A stretch of 61,319 nucleotides of DNA, taken from contig NZ_BMZP01000023.1 of NCBI RefSeq assembly GCF_014652855.1, positions 1-61,319 on the forward strand, written 5' to 3'. Numbering within the stretch: position 1 is the stretch's first letter; every line of letters starts with the position of its first letter. A program made the position numbers and the translations under genes. Below, in pieces: positions 17,119 to 26,007 of the stretch. A model generated the notes under the pieces. The model was not told the DNA's origin. It did no database searches and saw only the letters and a program-made list of their open reading frames with translations. Source of the stretch: Novosphingobium pokkalii. GTDB taxonomy: Bacteria > Pseudomonadota > Alphaproteobacteria > Sphingomonadales > Sphingomonadaceae.

Positions 17119-17910
17119 TCAGGGCGTGGCGTCGGCCGGAGCATTGAGAGCGGCGTTGGGAGCCCCGCTGGCATCGGCCACGACCACCTGGCCTTCGGGG
17201 AACCGGGCGAACAGCGCCTTGGCCAGCCGCGCGGCCATCTTGCCGTCGTCCAGCCCACCCTCGCCTTCGCGCGCCATGCCTTCGGCGTGGCCTTCCCACA
17301 ACACGCGGCTACTGGCCTTGTCGCGAATCCGCACGTCCATGCGCGTGGACACGATCGCCTTGGCCGGCTTGGTGAAATCCAGCGCCACGCCCAGCGACAC
17401 GGCCGAGCCGCGGTTGCTCACCGTGGTGCTCATCGCGCCGCTGACCGGGGAGCGCTTCTGCTCTTCGGGCACAACCACCTGGTGGCTGACCGCCACTTGC
17501 GCAATCTGGCCGGCATCGCTCACCGTCTGGGTATCATAGCCATGGCCCACCAGCGCATCGACCACCGCCGCTTCATAGACCGGCAGCTTGTCGGGCGAAG
17601 GCTCGTCAGCGCCCTGCTCCAGGTCTTCGGCCGGCGCATCGACGCCCGCCACCACGATCTTGCCTTTGCCCAGCAGGGCCAGGGCATCGGCGCTGCGGTA
17701 AGAGGTCACGTCGATCCGGCTCGACGGTTCGGCCGCACCCGCACCGCGACGCGGCCCGTCATAACCGCCCCAACCAGGGCCGCCCCAACCGGGACCATAT
17801 CCACCACCCCAGCCGCCCCAGGCCTGGGCCTGCGCCGCCGGGGCCAGTGCGATGCCGGCAGCAAGGGCCAGAAGAGACAAAGAAAAGCGGGCGCGCGCGC
17901 GGCGGAACAT
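17119..17910 (-). CDS. Secreted DUF4136-like paralogue with Gly/Trp/Tyr-rich segment
   Basis: A 263-residue secreted protein. After the signal peptide (RFSLSLLALAAGIALAPAAQAQ) comes a low-complexity GWGGGYGPGWGG-type stretch. A domain follows whose end, VRIRDKASSRVLWEGHAEG then LAKALFARFPEGQVVV, matches the neighbouring DUF4136-type protein. The two genes are tandem duplicates separated by 98 bases. The start at 17910 is used; 17925 (MGSPAM) is in frame. Role unknown; probably an envelope protein. Confidence 0.7.
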   Translation of the reverse strand: MFRRARARFSLSLLALAAGIALAPAAQAQAWGGWGGGYGPGWGGPGWGGYDGPRRGAGAAEPSSRIDVTSYRSADALALLGKGKIVVAGVDAPAEDLEQGADEPSPDKLPVYEAAVVDALVGHGYDTQTVSDAGQIAQVAVSHQVVVPEEQKRSPVSGAMSTTVSNRGSAVSLGVALDFTKPAKAIVSTRMDVRIRDKASSRVLWEGHAEGMAREGEGGLDDGKMAARLAKALFARFPEGQVVVADASGAPNAALNAPADATP

Positions 17911-18069
17911 GGCAGGGGATCCCATCAACAAGGCCACGGCGATGCCCGAAGGCGGCTGTCGCGCGGCTGAACCATCTGTTTTAACGCGGCCGCGCTGCAA
18001 ACCCTGCGAGCATGGGCCAGTTTATCGCCCGCTGCAAGGATTGGTCCAACAACGAAGCTCACCCCAAGG

Positions 18070-18098
18070 TTGACTTTCCACAGGGCGCCCACTAACGG
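18070..18098 (+). promoter_or_regulatory. Promoter of rpmJ
   Basis: TTGACT (18070-18075), 17 bases, then TAACGG (18093-18098), 49 bases before the rpmJ start. The sequence around the -10 (GCGCCCACTAACGGCGC) resembles that of the tRNA-Gln promoter. Confidence 0.55.
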
Positions 18099-18147
18099 CG
18101 CACCTTCAGTTTCGCGCCCGGGTCGGATTCGGGCAAAGGGAATAGCC

Positions 18148-18273
18148 ATGAAGATTCGCAACAGCCTGAAGTCGCTCAAGGACCGTCACCGGGACAACCG
18201 CGTGATCCGCCGTCGTGGCCGGACCTACGTGATCAACAAGACCCAGCGTCGTTTCAAGGCGCGCCAGGGCTGA
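18148..18273 (+). CDS. rpmJ: 50S ribosomal protein L36 (cysteine-free type)
   Basis: A 41-residue very basic protein: it starts MKIRNSLKSLKDRHRDN and continues RRRGRTYVINKTQRRFKARQG, the longer YkgO-like L36 form. It has no cysteines, so it lacks the zinc-ribbon ligands of the classic L36. AAGGG lies 7 bases before the ATG. The gene stands alone between its own promoter and a large terminator, as usual in alphaproteobacteria. Confidence 0.95.
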   Translation: MKIRNSLKSLKDRHRDNRVIRRRGRTYVINKTQRRFKARQG

Positions 18274-18328
18274 TCAGCCCGTCGCGCGCATGCGCCGTGC
18301 CTCTTGCAGGCAAGGCGTAACGCTGCTT

Positions 18329-18390
18329 CCAGCCCGCTTCCCGGCCCGGCCACCGCACCTCGTGCGGCTCCGGTCCGGGAAGCGGGCTGG
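18329..18390 (+). terminator. Terminator of rpmJ
   Basis: A long hairpin: a perfect 16-bp outer stem (18329-18344 with 18375-18390) and an inner CCGCAC/GTGCGG stem, followed by TCTCGTTTGTG. It sits 55 bases past the rpmJ stop. Confidence 0.75.
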
Positions 18391-18449
18391 TCTCGTTTGT
18401 GCTGCCTGCGCGATCCTGCGCTGATCGCCCTGCCCAAAGGTTCCGCCCG

Positions 18450-19073
18450 ATGACTCGCGCTTCAACCCCGCCCACTGTCGTCGTCTGGGACGTGGGCCGC
18501 GTGCTGGTGGAATGGGATCTCGGGCTGATCTACCGCCAGGCGATTCCCGACGCGGCGCAGCGCGCCCGCTTCGTGGCCGAGGTGGTGAGCGAGGAATGGC
18601 ACGGCCAGCATGACGCCGGCGTGCCCTGGACCACCATGGTCGCGGCGCGCAGCGCGGAATTTCCCGAACATGCCGATCTGATCGCGCGCTATGCCAGCCA
18701 CTGGCTGGACAGCATCCCCGGCCCGGTGGCCGGCACCCATGATCTGGTCGGCCGCCTGGCCGCGCGCGGCGTGCCGCAATATGCGATCACCAATTTCGGC
18801 GTCGATGCCTGGGCGCTGTTCCGCCCCACTTTCCCGATTCTCGATCATTGCCAGGACATCGTGGTGTCCGGCGCGGAACGGCTGATCAAGCCCGACCCGG
18901 CCATTTTCGAACTGGCCGCGGGCCGATTCGGCCATGCGCCGGAAACGATGCTGTTCATCGACGACAACGCCGCCAACATCGCCACGGCGCGCGCGCTCGG
19001 TTGGCACACTCACCACTTCGCAAACGGCGCGGCGGCTCTGGAAGCAGACCTGAAGGCCCACGGCTTGCTGTAA
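18450..19073 (+). CDS. HAD-superfamily hydrolase (subfamily IA)
   Basis: A 207-residue haloacid-dehalogenase-like hydrolase related to the YihX/epoxide-hydrolase-N-like group. Motif I is WDVGRVLVEWD, with the first Asp as nucleophile. Motif III lies around ERLIKPDPAIF, and motif IV is FIDDNAANIATA with two aspartates. It probably dephosphorylates a small phosphorylated metabolite; the substrate is unknown. The start at 18450 has AAAGG 9 bases upstream. It is convergent with the CorC-type gene. Confidence 0.85.
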   Translation: MTRASTPPTVVVWDVGRVLVEWDLGLIYRQAIPDAAQRARFVAEVVSEEWHGQHDAGVPWTTMVAARSAEFPEHADLIARYASHWLDSIPGPVAGTHDLVGRLAARGVPQYAITNFGVDAWALFRPTFPILDHCQDIVVSGAERLIKPDPAIFELAAGRFGHAPETMLFIDDNAANIATARALGWHTHHFANGAAALEADLKAHGLL

Positions 19074-19090
19074 AGCGGCCTGCGCCGCCG

Positions 19091-20416
19091 TTACCCGTCC
19101 AGCTCGGCGGGCGGCGTGGCGGCCTTGGCGCGCTGCACCAGCAGCTTGTCGATCTTGCGCCCGTCCATGTCGACCACTTCAAAGCGCCAGCCCTGCTCGG
19201 TGAAATGCTCGCCTTCGGTGGGCAGCTTGCGCAGCACCGAAAGCGCAAAGCCCGCCAGCGTGGCATAGTCGCGGTCCTCGGGCAGGTCGATGCCCAGCCG
19301 GTCGGCCATGGCATCGGCGGGCAAGGCACCGGCGATCAGCAGCGATCCATCCTCGCGCTCGGTGATCATCGGCCCGTCACCCTCGTCGCCATGGGCCACG
19401 AAATTGCCGGCGATCGCGGCCAGCAGGTCGGCCGGGGTGACGATGCCCTCCAGATGGCCATATTCGTCGTGCACCAGGGCCAGGGCCACTTCGGCCTGCT
19501 GGATCACCCGCAGCGCATCCATCGTGTCCAGCCGGTCGGGCACGATCGCCGGCTTCTTCATCAGGCTGCCGAGCTCCGGCTCCGTCCCGCGCAGGCGCGC
19601 GGCAAGGATGTCGCGCACTTTCACCACGCCCACGATGCGGTCGACCGAGCCATCGGCCACCAGCAGCAGCGAATGTGGGCTGTCCTCGATCGCCTCGTCC
19701 AGGTCGGCCGGCTGGGCGTCCTGCTCGATCCAGTGCAGTTCGATGCGCGGCGTCATCACTTCGCGCACCGGGCGATCGGCCAGGCGCATCACGCTGGTCA
19801 TCAGTGCGCGCTCTTCCTCCTCGATCACGCCGGAGCGGGTCGCCTCGGCAAAGATCATCTGGAGTTCCTCGGCGGTCACTTCCTGCTCCCCGCCCTTGGA
19901 CAGGCCGAGCAGGCGCAGGATCAGCCCGGACGAGCGATTGAGCGTCCACACGAACGGCGCGGTGATGCGCGCCATCAGCACCATCGGCCGCGCCGCCACC
20001 ACCGCAATCGGCTCGGCTGCGCTCAACGCCAGTTGCTTGGGCACCAGTTCGCCCACCACCAGGCTGAGATAAGTGGTCACCGCAATCACCAGGGCAAAGC
20101 CGGCCTCGGCGGCATAGGCCTGCGGCACGCCCAGTGCGGCCAGCCGCTCGCCCACCGGGCCACCCAGGCTCGATCCGGAATAGGCACCCGCGACGATGCC
20201 CACCAGCGTGATGCCGATCTGCACGGTTGACAAAAATTTACCTGGATCGGCCGCAAGGTCCAGCGCTACCCGGGCGCCGCCGCTACCCCCTTCCGCCAGC
20301 ACTTTCAGGCGCGCCGGCCGTGCCGAGACGATGGCCAGTTCCGACATGGAAAACAGGCCGTTGAGCACGACAAGGCCCAGGATTACGAGGGCGTCTGGCC
20401 ACGGAAAGGATGTCAC
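19091..20416 (-). CDS. HlyC/CorC-family (CNNM-type) transporter with CBS pair
   Basis: A 441-residue membrane protein. The N-terminal DUF21/CNNM domain has several membrane helices (DALVILGLVVLNGLFSMSELAIV, IGITLVGIVAGAYSG). It is followed by two CBS domains (MTPRIELHWIE and the region around VKVRDILAA) and a C-terminal CorC_HlyC domain. Members are linked to Mg2+/Co2+ export or membrane ion homeostasis. The start is read as GTG at 20416, with AGGGG 8 bases upstream; it gives the usual length and avoids a Pro/Arg-rich out-of-family extension. It is divergent from the OmpA lipoprotein. Confidence 0.85.
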   Translation of the reverse strand: MTSFPWPDALVILGLVVLNGLFSMSELAIVSARPARLKVLAEGGSGGARVALDLAADPGKFLSTVQIGITLVGIVAGAYSGSSLGGPVGERLAALGVPQAYAAEAGFALVIAVTTYLSLVVGELVPKQLALSAAEPIAVVAARPMVLMARITAPFVWTLNRSSGLILRLLGLSKGGEQEVTAEELQMIFAEATRSGVIEEEERALMTSVMRLADRPVREVMTPRIELHWIEQDAQPADLDEAIEDSPHSLLLVADGSVDRIVGVVKVRDILAARLRGTEPELGSLMKKPAIVPDRLDTMDALRVIQQAEVALALVHDEYGHLEGIVTPADLLAAIAGNFVAHGDEGDGPMITEREDGSLLIAGALPADAMADRLGIDLPEDRDYATLAGFALSVLRKLPTEGEHFTEQGWRFEVVDMDGRKIDKLLVQRAKAATPPAELDG

Positions 20417-20609
20417 GCCAAGGCCCCTAGCAGATTTGCGCGGCGCCGCGAAGACCCCGCATCGCCCCGGCCAGGGCCTGCGATTCCATCCGGTATTCGG
20501 GAACCATTCAGGCGGGGCTGGTGTATTGGGCTTGTCCGAATTACCGATCATGTCGGGATGCCAGGCAGGCCAAGCTGCCGGGCAATGGATGCCAAAAGGG
20601 GAATTTGTC

Positions 20610-21299
20610 ATGAAGTTCAGTCGGGTGGTCGTTTCCAGCCTGTGCGCCGTTTCGCTGGTCAGCCTGTCGGCCTGCGTCACCGATCCCAATACCGGCCAGC
20701 AGAAGGTGTCGCGCACCGCGATCGGCGCGGGCGCAGGCGCGCTGGGTGGCCTGCTGCTGGGCGGCCTGATCGGCGGCGGCACCGGTCGCATCGTCGGCGC
20801 GGGCATCGGCGGCATCGCCGGCGCCGCCGTGGGTTACACCATGGACAAGCAGATCAAGCAGTTGCGTGAACAGACCGCCGGCTCGGGCGTGGATGTGACG
20901 CCCACCGACAACGGCCAGGCGATCCTCGTCAACCTGCCCAACGGCGTCACGTTCGACACCGACAGCACGGTGATCAAGCCCGCCTTCCGCGACACGCTCG
21001 ATCGCGTGGCGCAGTCGCTGGTGCAGTATCCCAACTCGCTGATCGACGTGTACGGCCACACCGATTCGACCGGGTCGGATGCCTACAACATGACCCTGTC
21101 GCAGAACCGCGCCCAGGCCGTCGCCGATTACCTCTCGTCGCGCGGCGTGGCCCCGGCCCGCATCCGCGCGCAGGGCTTTGGCAAGACCCGCCCGATCGCG
21201 TCCAACGCCACGGACAGCGGCCGCGCCGCCAACCGTCGCGTGGAAATCAAGATCGTGCCGGTGACGCAGGACGACGTGGCCCGCGCCCGCGGCCAATAA
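20610..21299 (+). CDS. OmpA-family lipoprotein
   Basis: A 229-residue outer-membrane lipoprotein. The signal peptide ends with a lipobox (SLSAC). Next is a glycine-zipper segment (GAGAGALGGLLLGGLIGGG). The C-terminal OmpA-like domain carries the peptidoglycan-binding signature VYGHTDSTGSDAYNMTLSQ and NRRVEI. It anchors the outer membrane to peptidoglycan. AAGGGG lies before the ATG at 20610. It is monocistronic with its own terminator. Confidence 0.9.
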   Translation: MKFSRVVVSSLCAVSLVSLSACVTDPNTGQQKVSRTAIGAGAGALGGLLLGGLIGGGTGRIVGAGIGGIAGAAVGYTMDKQIKQLREQTAGSGVDVTPTDNGQAILVNLPNGVTFDTDSTVIKPAFRDTLDRVAQSLVQYPNSLIDVYGHTDSTGSDAYNMTLSQNRAQAVADYLSSRGVAPARIRAQGFGKTRPIASNATDSGRAANRRVEIKIVPVTQDDVARARGQ

Positions 21300-21330
21300 G
21301 CGCCAGCATCGCGAGCAATCGCCAGAAGGG

Positions 21331-21360
21331 GCGCCATCCGGATCGGGTGGCGCTCTTTCG
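21331..21360 (+). terminator. Terminator of the OmpA lipoprotein gene
   Basis: A 9-bp stem (GCGCCATCC with GGGTGGCGC, one wobble) around GATCG... at 21331-21353, followed by TCTTTCG. It lies 31 bases after the stop. Confidence 0.65.
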
Positions 21361-21448
21361 CTTTCAGCCCCTTTGATTTGCTGGTCAGGGTGGTTGACGC
21401 GGTGCGGCAAGGGCTGGCATCCCGCGCGGCAACAAGGAGTTGCCGCAG

Positions 21449-22459
21449 ATGTCCACCGTTTCGCAGATCACCAGCCGTCCTCTTGCCGGCCGAATGGTCA
21501 ACCCGATCGGCCTTGGCTGCATGTCGCTGAGCTGGGCCTATGGTGGCCGCCCGGGCGATGCCGAGGGGATCGCCCTGCTGCACCGCGCCATCGACCTGGG
21601 CTATGACCACTTCGACACCGCGCGCCTCTATGGCCATGGCCACAACGAAACGCTGGTGGGCCAGGCGCTCAAGGGCAAGCGCGACAAGGTCTTCCTTGCC
21701 AGCAAGATGGGCATTTTCGCCAGCGGCGACAAGCGCGGGATCGACTGCCACCCCGACACGATCCGGGCCGAGCTGGAAAAGTCGCTGACCCTGCTCCAGA
21801 CCGATCACATCGATCTTTACTACATGCACCGCCGCGATTTCACCGTGCCGATCGAGGATTCGGTGGGTGCGATGGCCGACCTGATCCAGGAAGGGAAGAT
21901 CGGCGCGATCGGCCTGTCGGAAATGTCCGCCGATACGCTGCGCCGCGCCGCCGCCGTCCATCCCATCGCCGCGATGCAGACCGAATATTCGCCGTGGACG
22001 CGCCAGGCGGAAATCGCCGTGATCGAGGCCTGCCGCGATCTGGGCACCACCTTCGTCGCCTTCTCCCCGGTAGCGCGCGGTGCGCTGGCCAATGGCGTGC
22101 GCGATCCGCAGGCGCTGGAAGAGGGCGATATCCGCAAGGCCATGCCCCGCTTCATGGCCGACAACTGGCCGCGCAATCTCGCGCTCGTCGATGCCTTCAA
22201 CGCCCTTGCCGCACGCGAAGGCGTCACCCCGGCGCAGCTCTCGCTGGCCTGGGTGCTGGGCAAGGGCGAACACATCGTCGCCATCCCCGGCACCGGCAAG
22301 ATCACCCATCTTGAAGAGAACATCGCCCGCTGGGACTGGGCGATTCCCGCCAGCGTCACCGCCGAGATCGACGCGCTGATCAACCAGCAGACCGTCGCCG
22401 GCCACCGCTATGCCGGCGCCATGCTGCCCACCATCGACACCGAGGATTTCGCCGTTTGA
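21449..22459 (+). CDS. Aldo/keto reductase
   Basis: A 336-residue NADPH-dependent aldo/keto reductase. It shows FDTARLYGHGHNE (Asp and Tyr of the tetrad), LASKMG (Lys) and YYMHRRD (His), a TIM barrel, and the C-terminal IPGTGKITHLEENI phosphate-binding site. It closely follows the YajO/general-stress AKR pattern. The start at 21449 has AAGGAG 9 bases upstream. The natural substrate is unknown. Confidence 0.9.
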   Translation: MSTVSQITSRPLAGRMVNPIGLGCMSLSWAYGGRPGDAEGIALLHRAIDLGYDHFDTARLYGHGHNETLVGQALKGKRDKVFLASKMGIFASGDKRGIDCHPDTIRAELEKSLTLLQTDHIDLYYMHRRDFTVPIEDSVGAMADLIQEGKIGAIGLSEMSADTLRRAAAVHPIAAMQTEYSPWTRQAEIAVIEACRDLGTTFVAFSPVARGALANGVRDPQALEEGDIRKAMPRFMADNWPRNLALVDAFNALAAREGVTPAQLSLAWVLGKGEHIVAIPGTGKITHLEENIARWDWAIPASVTAEIDALINQQTVAGHRYAGAMLPTIDTEDFAV

Positions 22460-22460
22460 T

Positions 22461-22488
22461 GCCACATTCGCGGAAATGCGAATGTGGC
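22461..22488 (+). terminator. Hairpin after the aldo/keto reductase
   Basis: A perfect 11-bp stem, GCCACATTCGC (22461-22471) with GCGAATGTGGC (22478-22488), one base after the stop. There is no T-run; it could act in Rho-dependent end formation or mRNA stability. Confidence 0.45.
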
Positions 22489-22490
22489 AG

Positions 22491-22574
22491 TTCGGCCCCG
22501 GCCCGCTCCCCCACCCAACCTCCCATAGGGTACTGACGTTGGAAGGTCGGGTGGGGGAGCAAGCCGAGGCCGAA
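22491..22574. repeat. Extragenic large inverted repeat
   Basis: An 84-base palindrome-like element between two convergent genes. The outer arms are TTCGGCC (22491-22497) and GGCCGAA (22568-22574). The inner arms are a perfect 12 bp, 22505-22516 with 22549-22560 (GCTCCCCCACCC type). The C-rich/G-rich arms resemble those of the repeat at 25720-25815. Confidence 0.7.
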
Positions 22575-22584
22575 GCATGAGAGC

Positions 22585-23367
22585 TTACCCGCGCAAGGCC
22601 TTCGACGTGGTCGGGGCCACGCGCCGGCGGGCTTCCGCATGGATCGCCGGCGCGCTCACCAGCACGCCGAACGCGCGCGGATCGGGTTTGTTGAAGATCA
22701 GGTCCGCGCCGTGGGCATCGGTCACCACCGCGCCTGCTTCCTGCGCGATCAGCGCGGCGGCGGCGATGTCCCACTCATAGCCCCAGCGCCAGGTGGCCAG
22801 CAGGTCGGCCTCGGCCGAAGCGACCATGGCCATGCGCAGGGCGATGGAATTGGGCTTGGCCACCATGGTCAGGTCCACGCTGGTCGGCGGCAGATGGTCC
22901 ATCGGCATGCGCGCACCGTTCAGGTCCAGGCGCTGGCTGGCCACCAGCGGCACGCCGTTGCGGGTCGCCCCCTGCCCGGCCTGGGCCAGCCAGACCTCGC
23001 CCCGTGCCGGCGCGGCCAGCATCGCGGCGATCGGTCGCCCGGCCTCCACCAGCGCCACCGAGACCGCCCAGCCCGGCCGCCCGCGCACGAAATCGCGCGT
23101 GCCGTCCACCGGATCGACCACCCAGCACAGCCCGTGGTCCAGCCGCACCGGATCATCCACCGTCTCTTCGGAGAGCCAGCCGGCCTGCGGCACCAGCGCG
23201 CCCAGCGCTTCGTGCAGAAAGGCATCGACCGCCAGGTCGGCCTCGCACACCGGGTTGTCGTGCCCCTTGTCCCACACTTTCGGAGCGTGGCCATGGCCAG
23301 GCCACAGCGCCAGCGCGCGATCGGCAGCCTCGGTGACGATGGTGGCAAGGGTGACGGGATCGAACAT
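22585..23367 (-). CDS. Inositol-monophosphatase-fold phosphatase, CysQ-like
   Basis: A 260-residue Mg2+-dependent phosphatase of the IMPase/CysQ superfamily. The metal sites are visible: WLSEET, WVVDPVDGTRDF (DPxDGT) and YEWDIAAAALIAQEAGA. This pattern fits 3'(2'),5'-bisphosphate nucleotidase (removing PAP from sulfate assimilation), but inositol phosphatase or a histidinol-phosphatase-type role cannot be excluded. The start at 23367 (MFDPVT) is chosen over a longer cysteine-rich extension. It is divergent from sucC. Confidence 0.85.
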   Translation of the reverse strand: MFDPVTLATIVTEAADRALALWPGHGHAPKVWDKGHDNPVCEADLAVDAFLHEALGALVPQAGWLSEETVDDPVRLDHGLCWVVDPVDGTRDFVRGRPGWAVSVALVEAGRPIAAMLAAPARGEVWLAQAGQGATRNGVPLVASQRLDLNGARMPMDHLPPTSVDLTMVAKPNSIALRMAMVASAEADLLATWRWGYEWDIAAAALIAQEAGAVVTDAHGADLIFNKPDPRAFGVLVSAPAIHAEARRRVAPTTSKALRG

Positions 23368-23475
23368 GCGCCGGCCAGCCTTGGGCGCGGCGCCCGCACT
23401 TGGCAAGAGGGGGGCGAAACCCGCCGCGCACTGGCAATTCCGACAGTGCACGAGTTAATCGCTCAATGAAGGTCT

Positions 23476-23504
23476 TTGCAACTGCGAAAACCTGTGCTTA
23501 TGGC
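23476..23504 (+). promoter_or_regulatory. Candidate promoter of sucCD
   Basis: TTGCAA (23476-23481), 17 bases, TATGGC (23499-23504), about 59 bases before sucC. Only moderate matches, so low confidence. Confidence 0.35.
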
Positions 23505-23562
23505 AGCGCGGAAAATCCCGGCGCAAGCCATCCCTTCACTCATACGTAAGCGGGGATCCTGC

Positions 23563-24762
<1,200 letters not shown>

Positions 24763-24765
24763 TCC

Positions 24766-25650
<885 letters not shown>

Positions 25651-25669
25651 TCGACCGATCTCGGTTTGC

Positions 25670-25705
25670 AAAGGGGCCGGAGGGGAAACCTTCCGGCCCT
25701 TTTTG
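25670..25705 (+). terminator. Rho-independent terminator of sucCD
   Basis: A GC-rich stem formed by AAAGGGGCCGGAGG and CCTTCCGGCCCTTT (one bulged G), followed by TTTTTGTT. It starts 20 bases past the sucD stop. Confidence 0.9.
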
Positions 25706-25719
25706 TTAAATATCAGAGA

Positions 25720-25815
25720 CCTCCCCCTCCTCTTCAGAGGAGGGGGTCGGGGGGTGGTGGAAACCTGGCGCAAGGCCTCTCACCACCCCCAACCCCTCCT
25801 CTGAAGAGGAGGGGA
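25720..25815. repeat. Extragenic inverted repeat with nested palindromes
   Basis: Two ~36-base arms (25720-25760 and 25781-25815) are imperfect inverse copies. Each holds an internal palindrome of the CCTCTTCAGAGG type and a G-rich or C-rich tract. A 20-base spacer separates them. It could be a fold-back extragenic element that moved as a unit. Confidence 0.7.
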
Positions 25816-25856
25816 GATATGGCCGCGAACCGAAGTTCCTGGAACTTCCCCGAATT

Positions 25857-25935
25857 CCGTTCGGGCTGAGCCTGTCGAAGCCCCTGACAGTCAGGCGCCG
25901 TGCCGGCCGCCCTTCGACAAGCTCAGGGCGAACGG
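25857..25935. repeat. Pair of inverted sphingomonad-type extragenic repeats
   Basis: A 24-base unit starting CCGTTCGGGCTGAGCC (25857-25880) and its inverse ending CAGGGCGAACGG (25912-25935) differ at one or two positions. The unit TTCGACAAGCTCAGG is, from memory, a frequent intergenic repeat in sphingomonads. Confidence 0.75.
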
Positions 25936-25959
25936 ATGTTGCTGAAAATTCTGTGAAAC

Positions 25960-25983
25960 CCGTTCGGGCTGAGCTTGTCGAAG
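25960..25983. repeat. Third copy of the 24-base extragenic repeat
   Basis: CCGTTCGGGCTGAGCT... in the same orientation as the first copy at 25857, ending 25 bases before the stop of the helicase gene. With the copy at 25912 it forms a second possible hairpin. Confidence 0.75.
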
Positions 25984-26007
25984 CCCCTAGCCGGCAAGCG
26001 CACCAGC

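Noticed and set aside
18070..18147. Longer N-terminus for L36
   Set aside because: The extra 26 residues cover the promoter and do not fit the family; AAGGG precedes the internal ATG.
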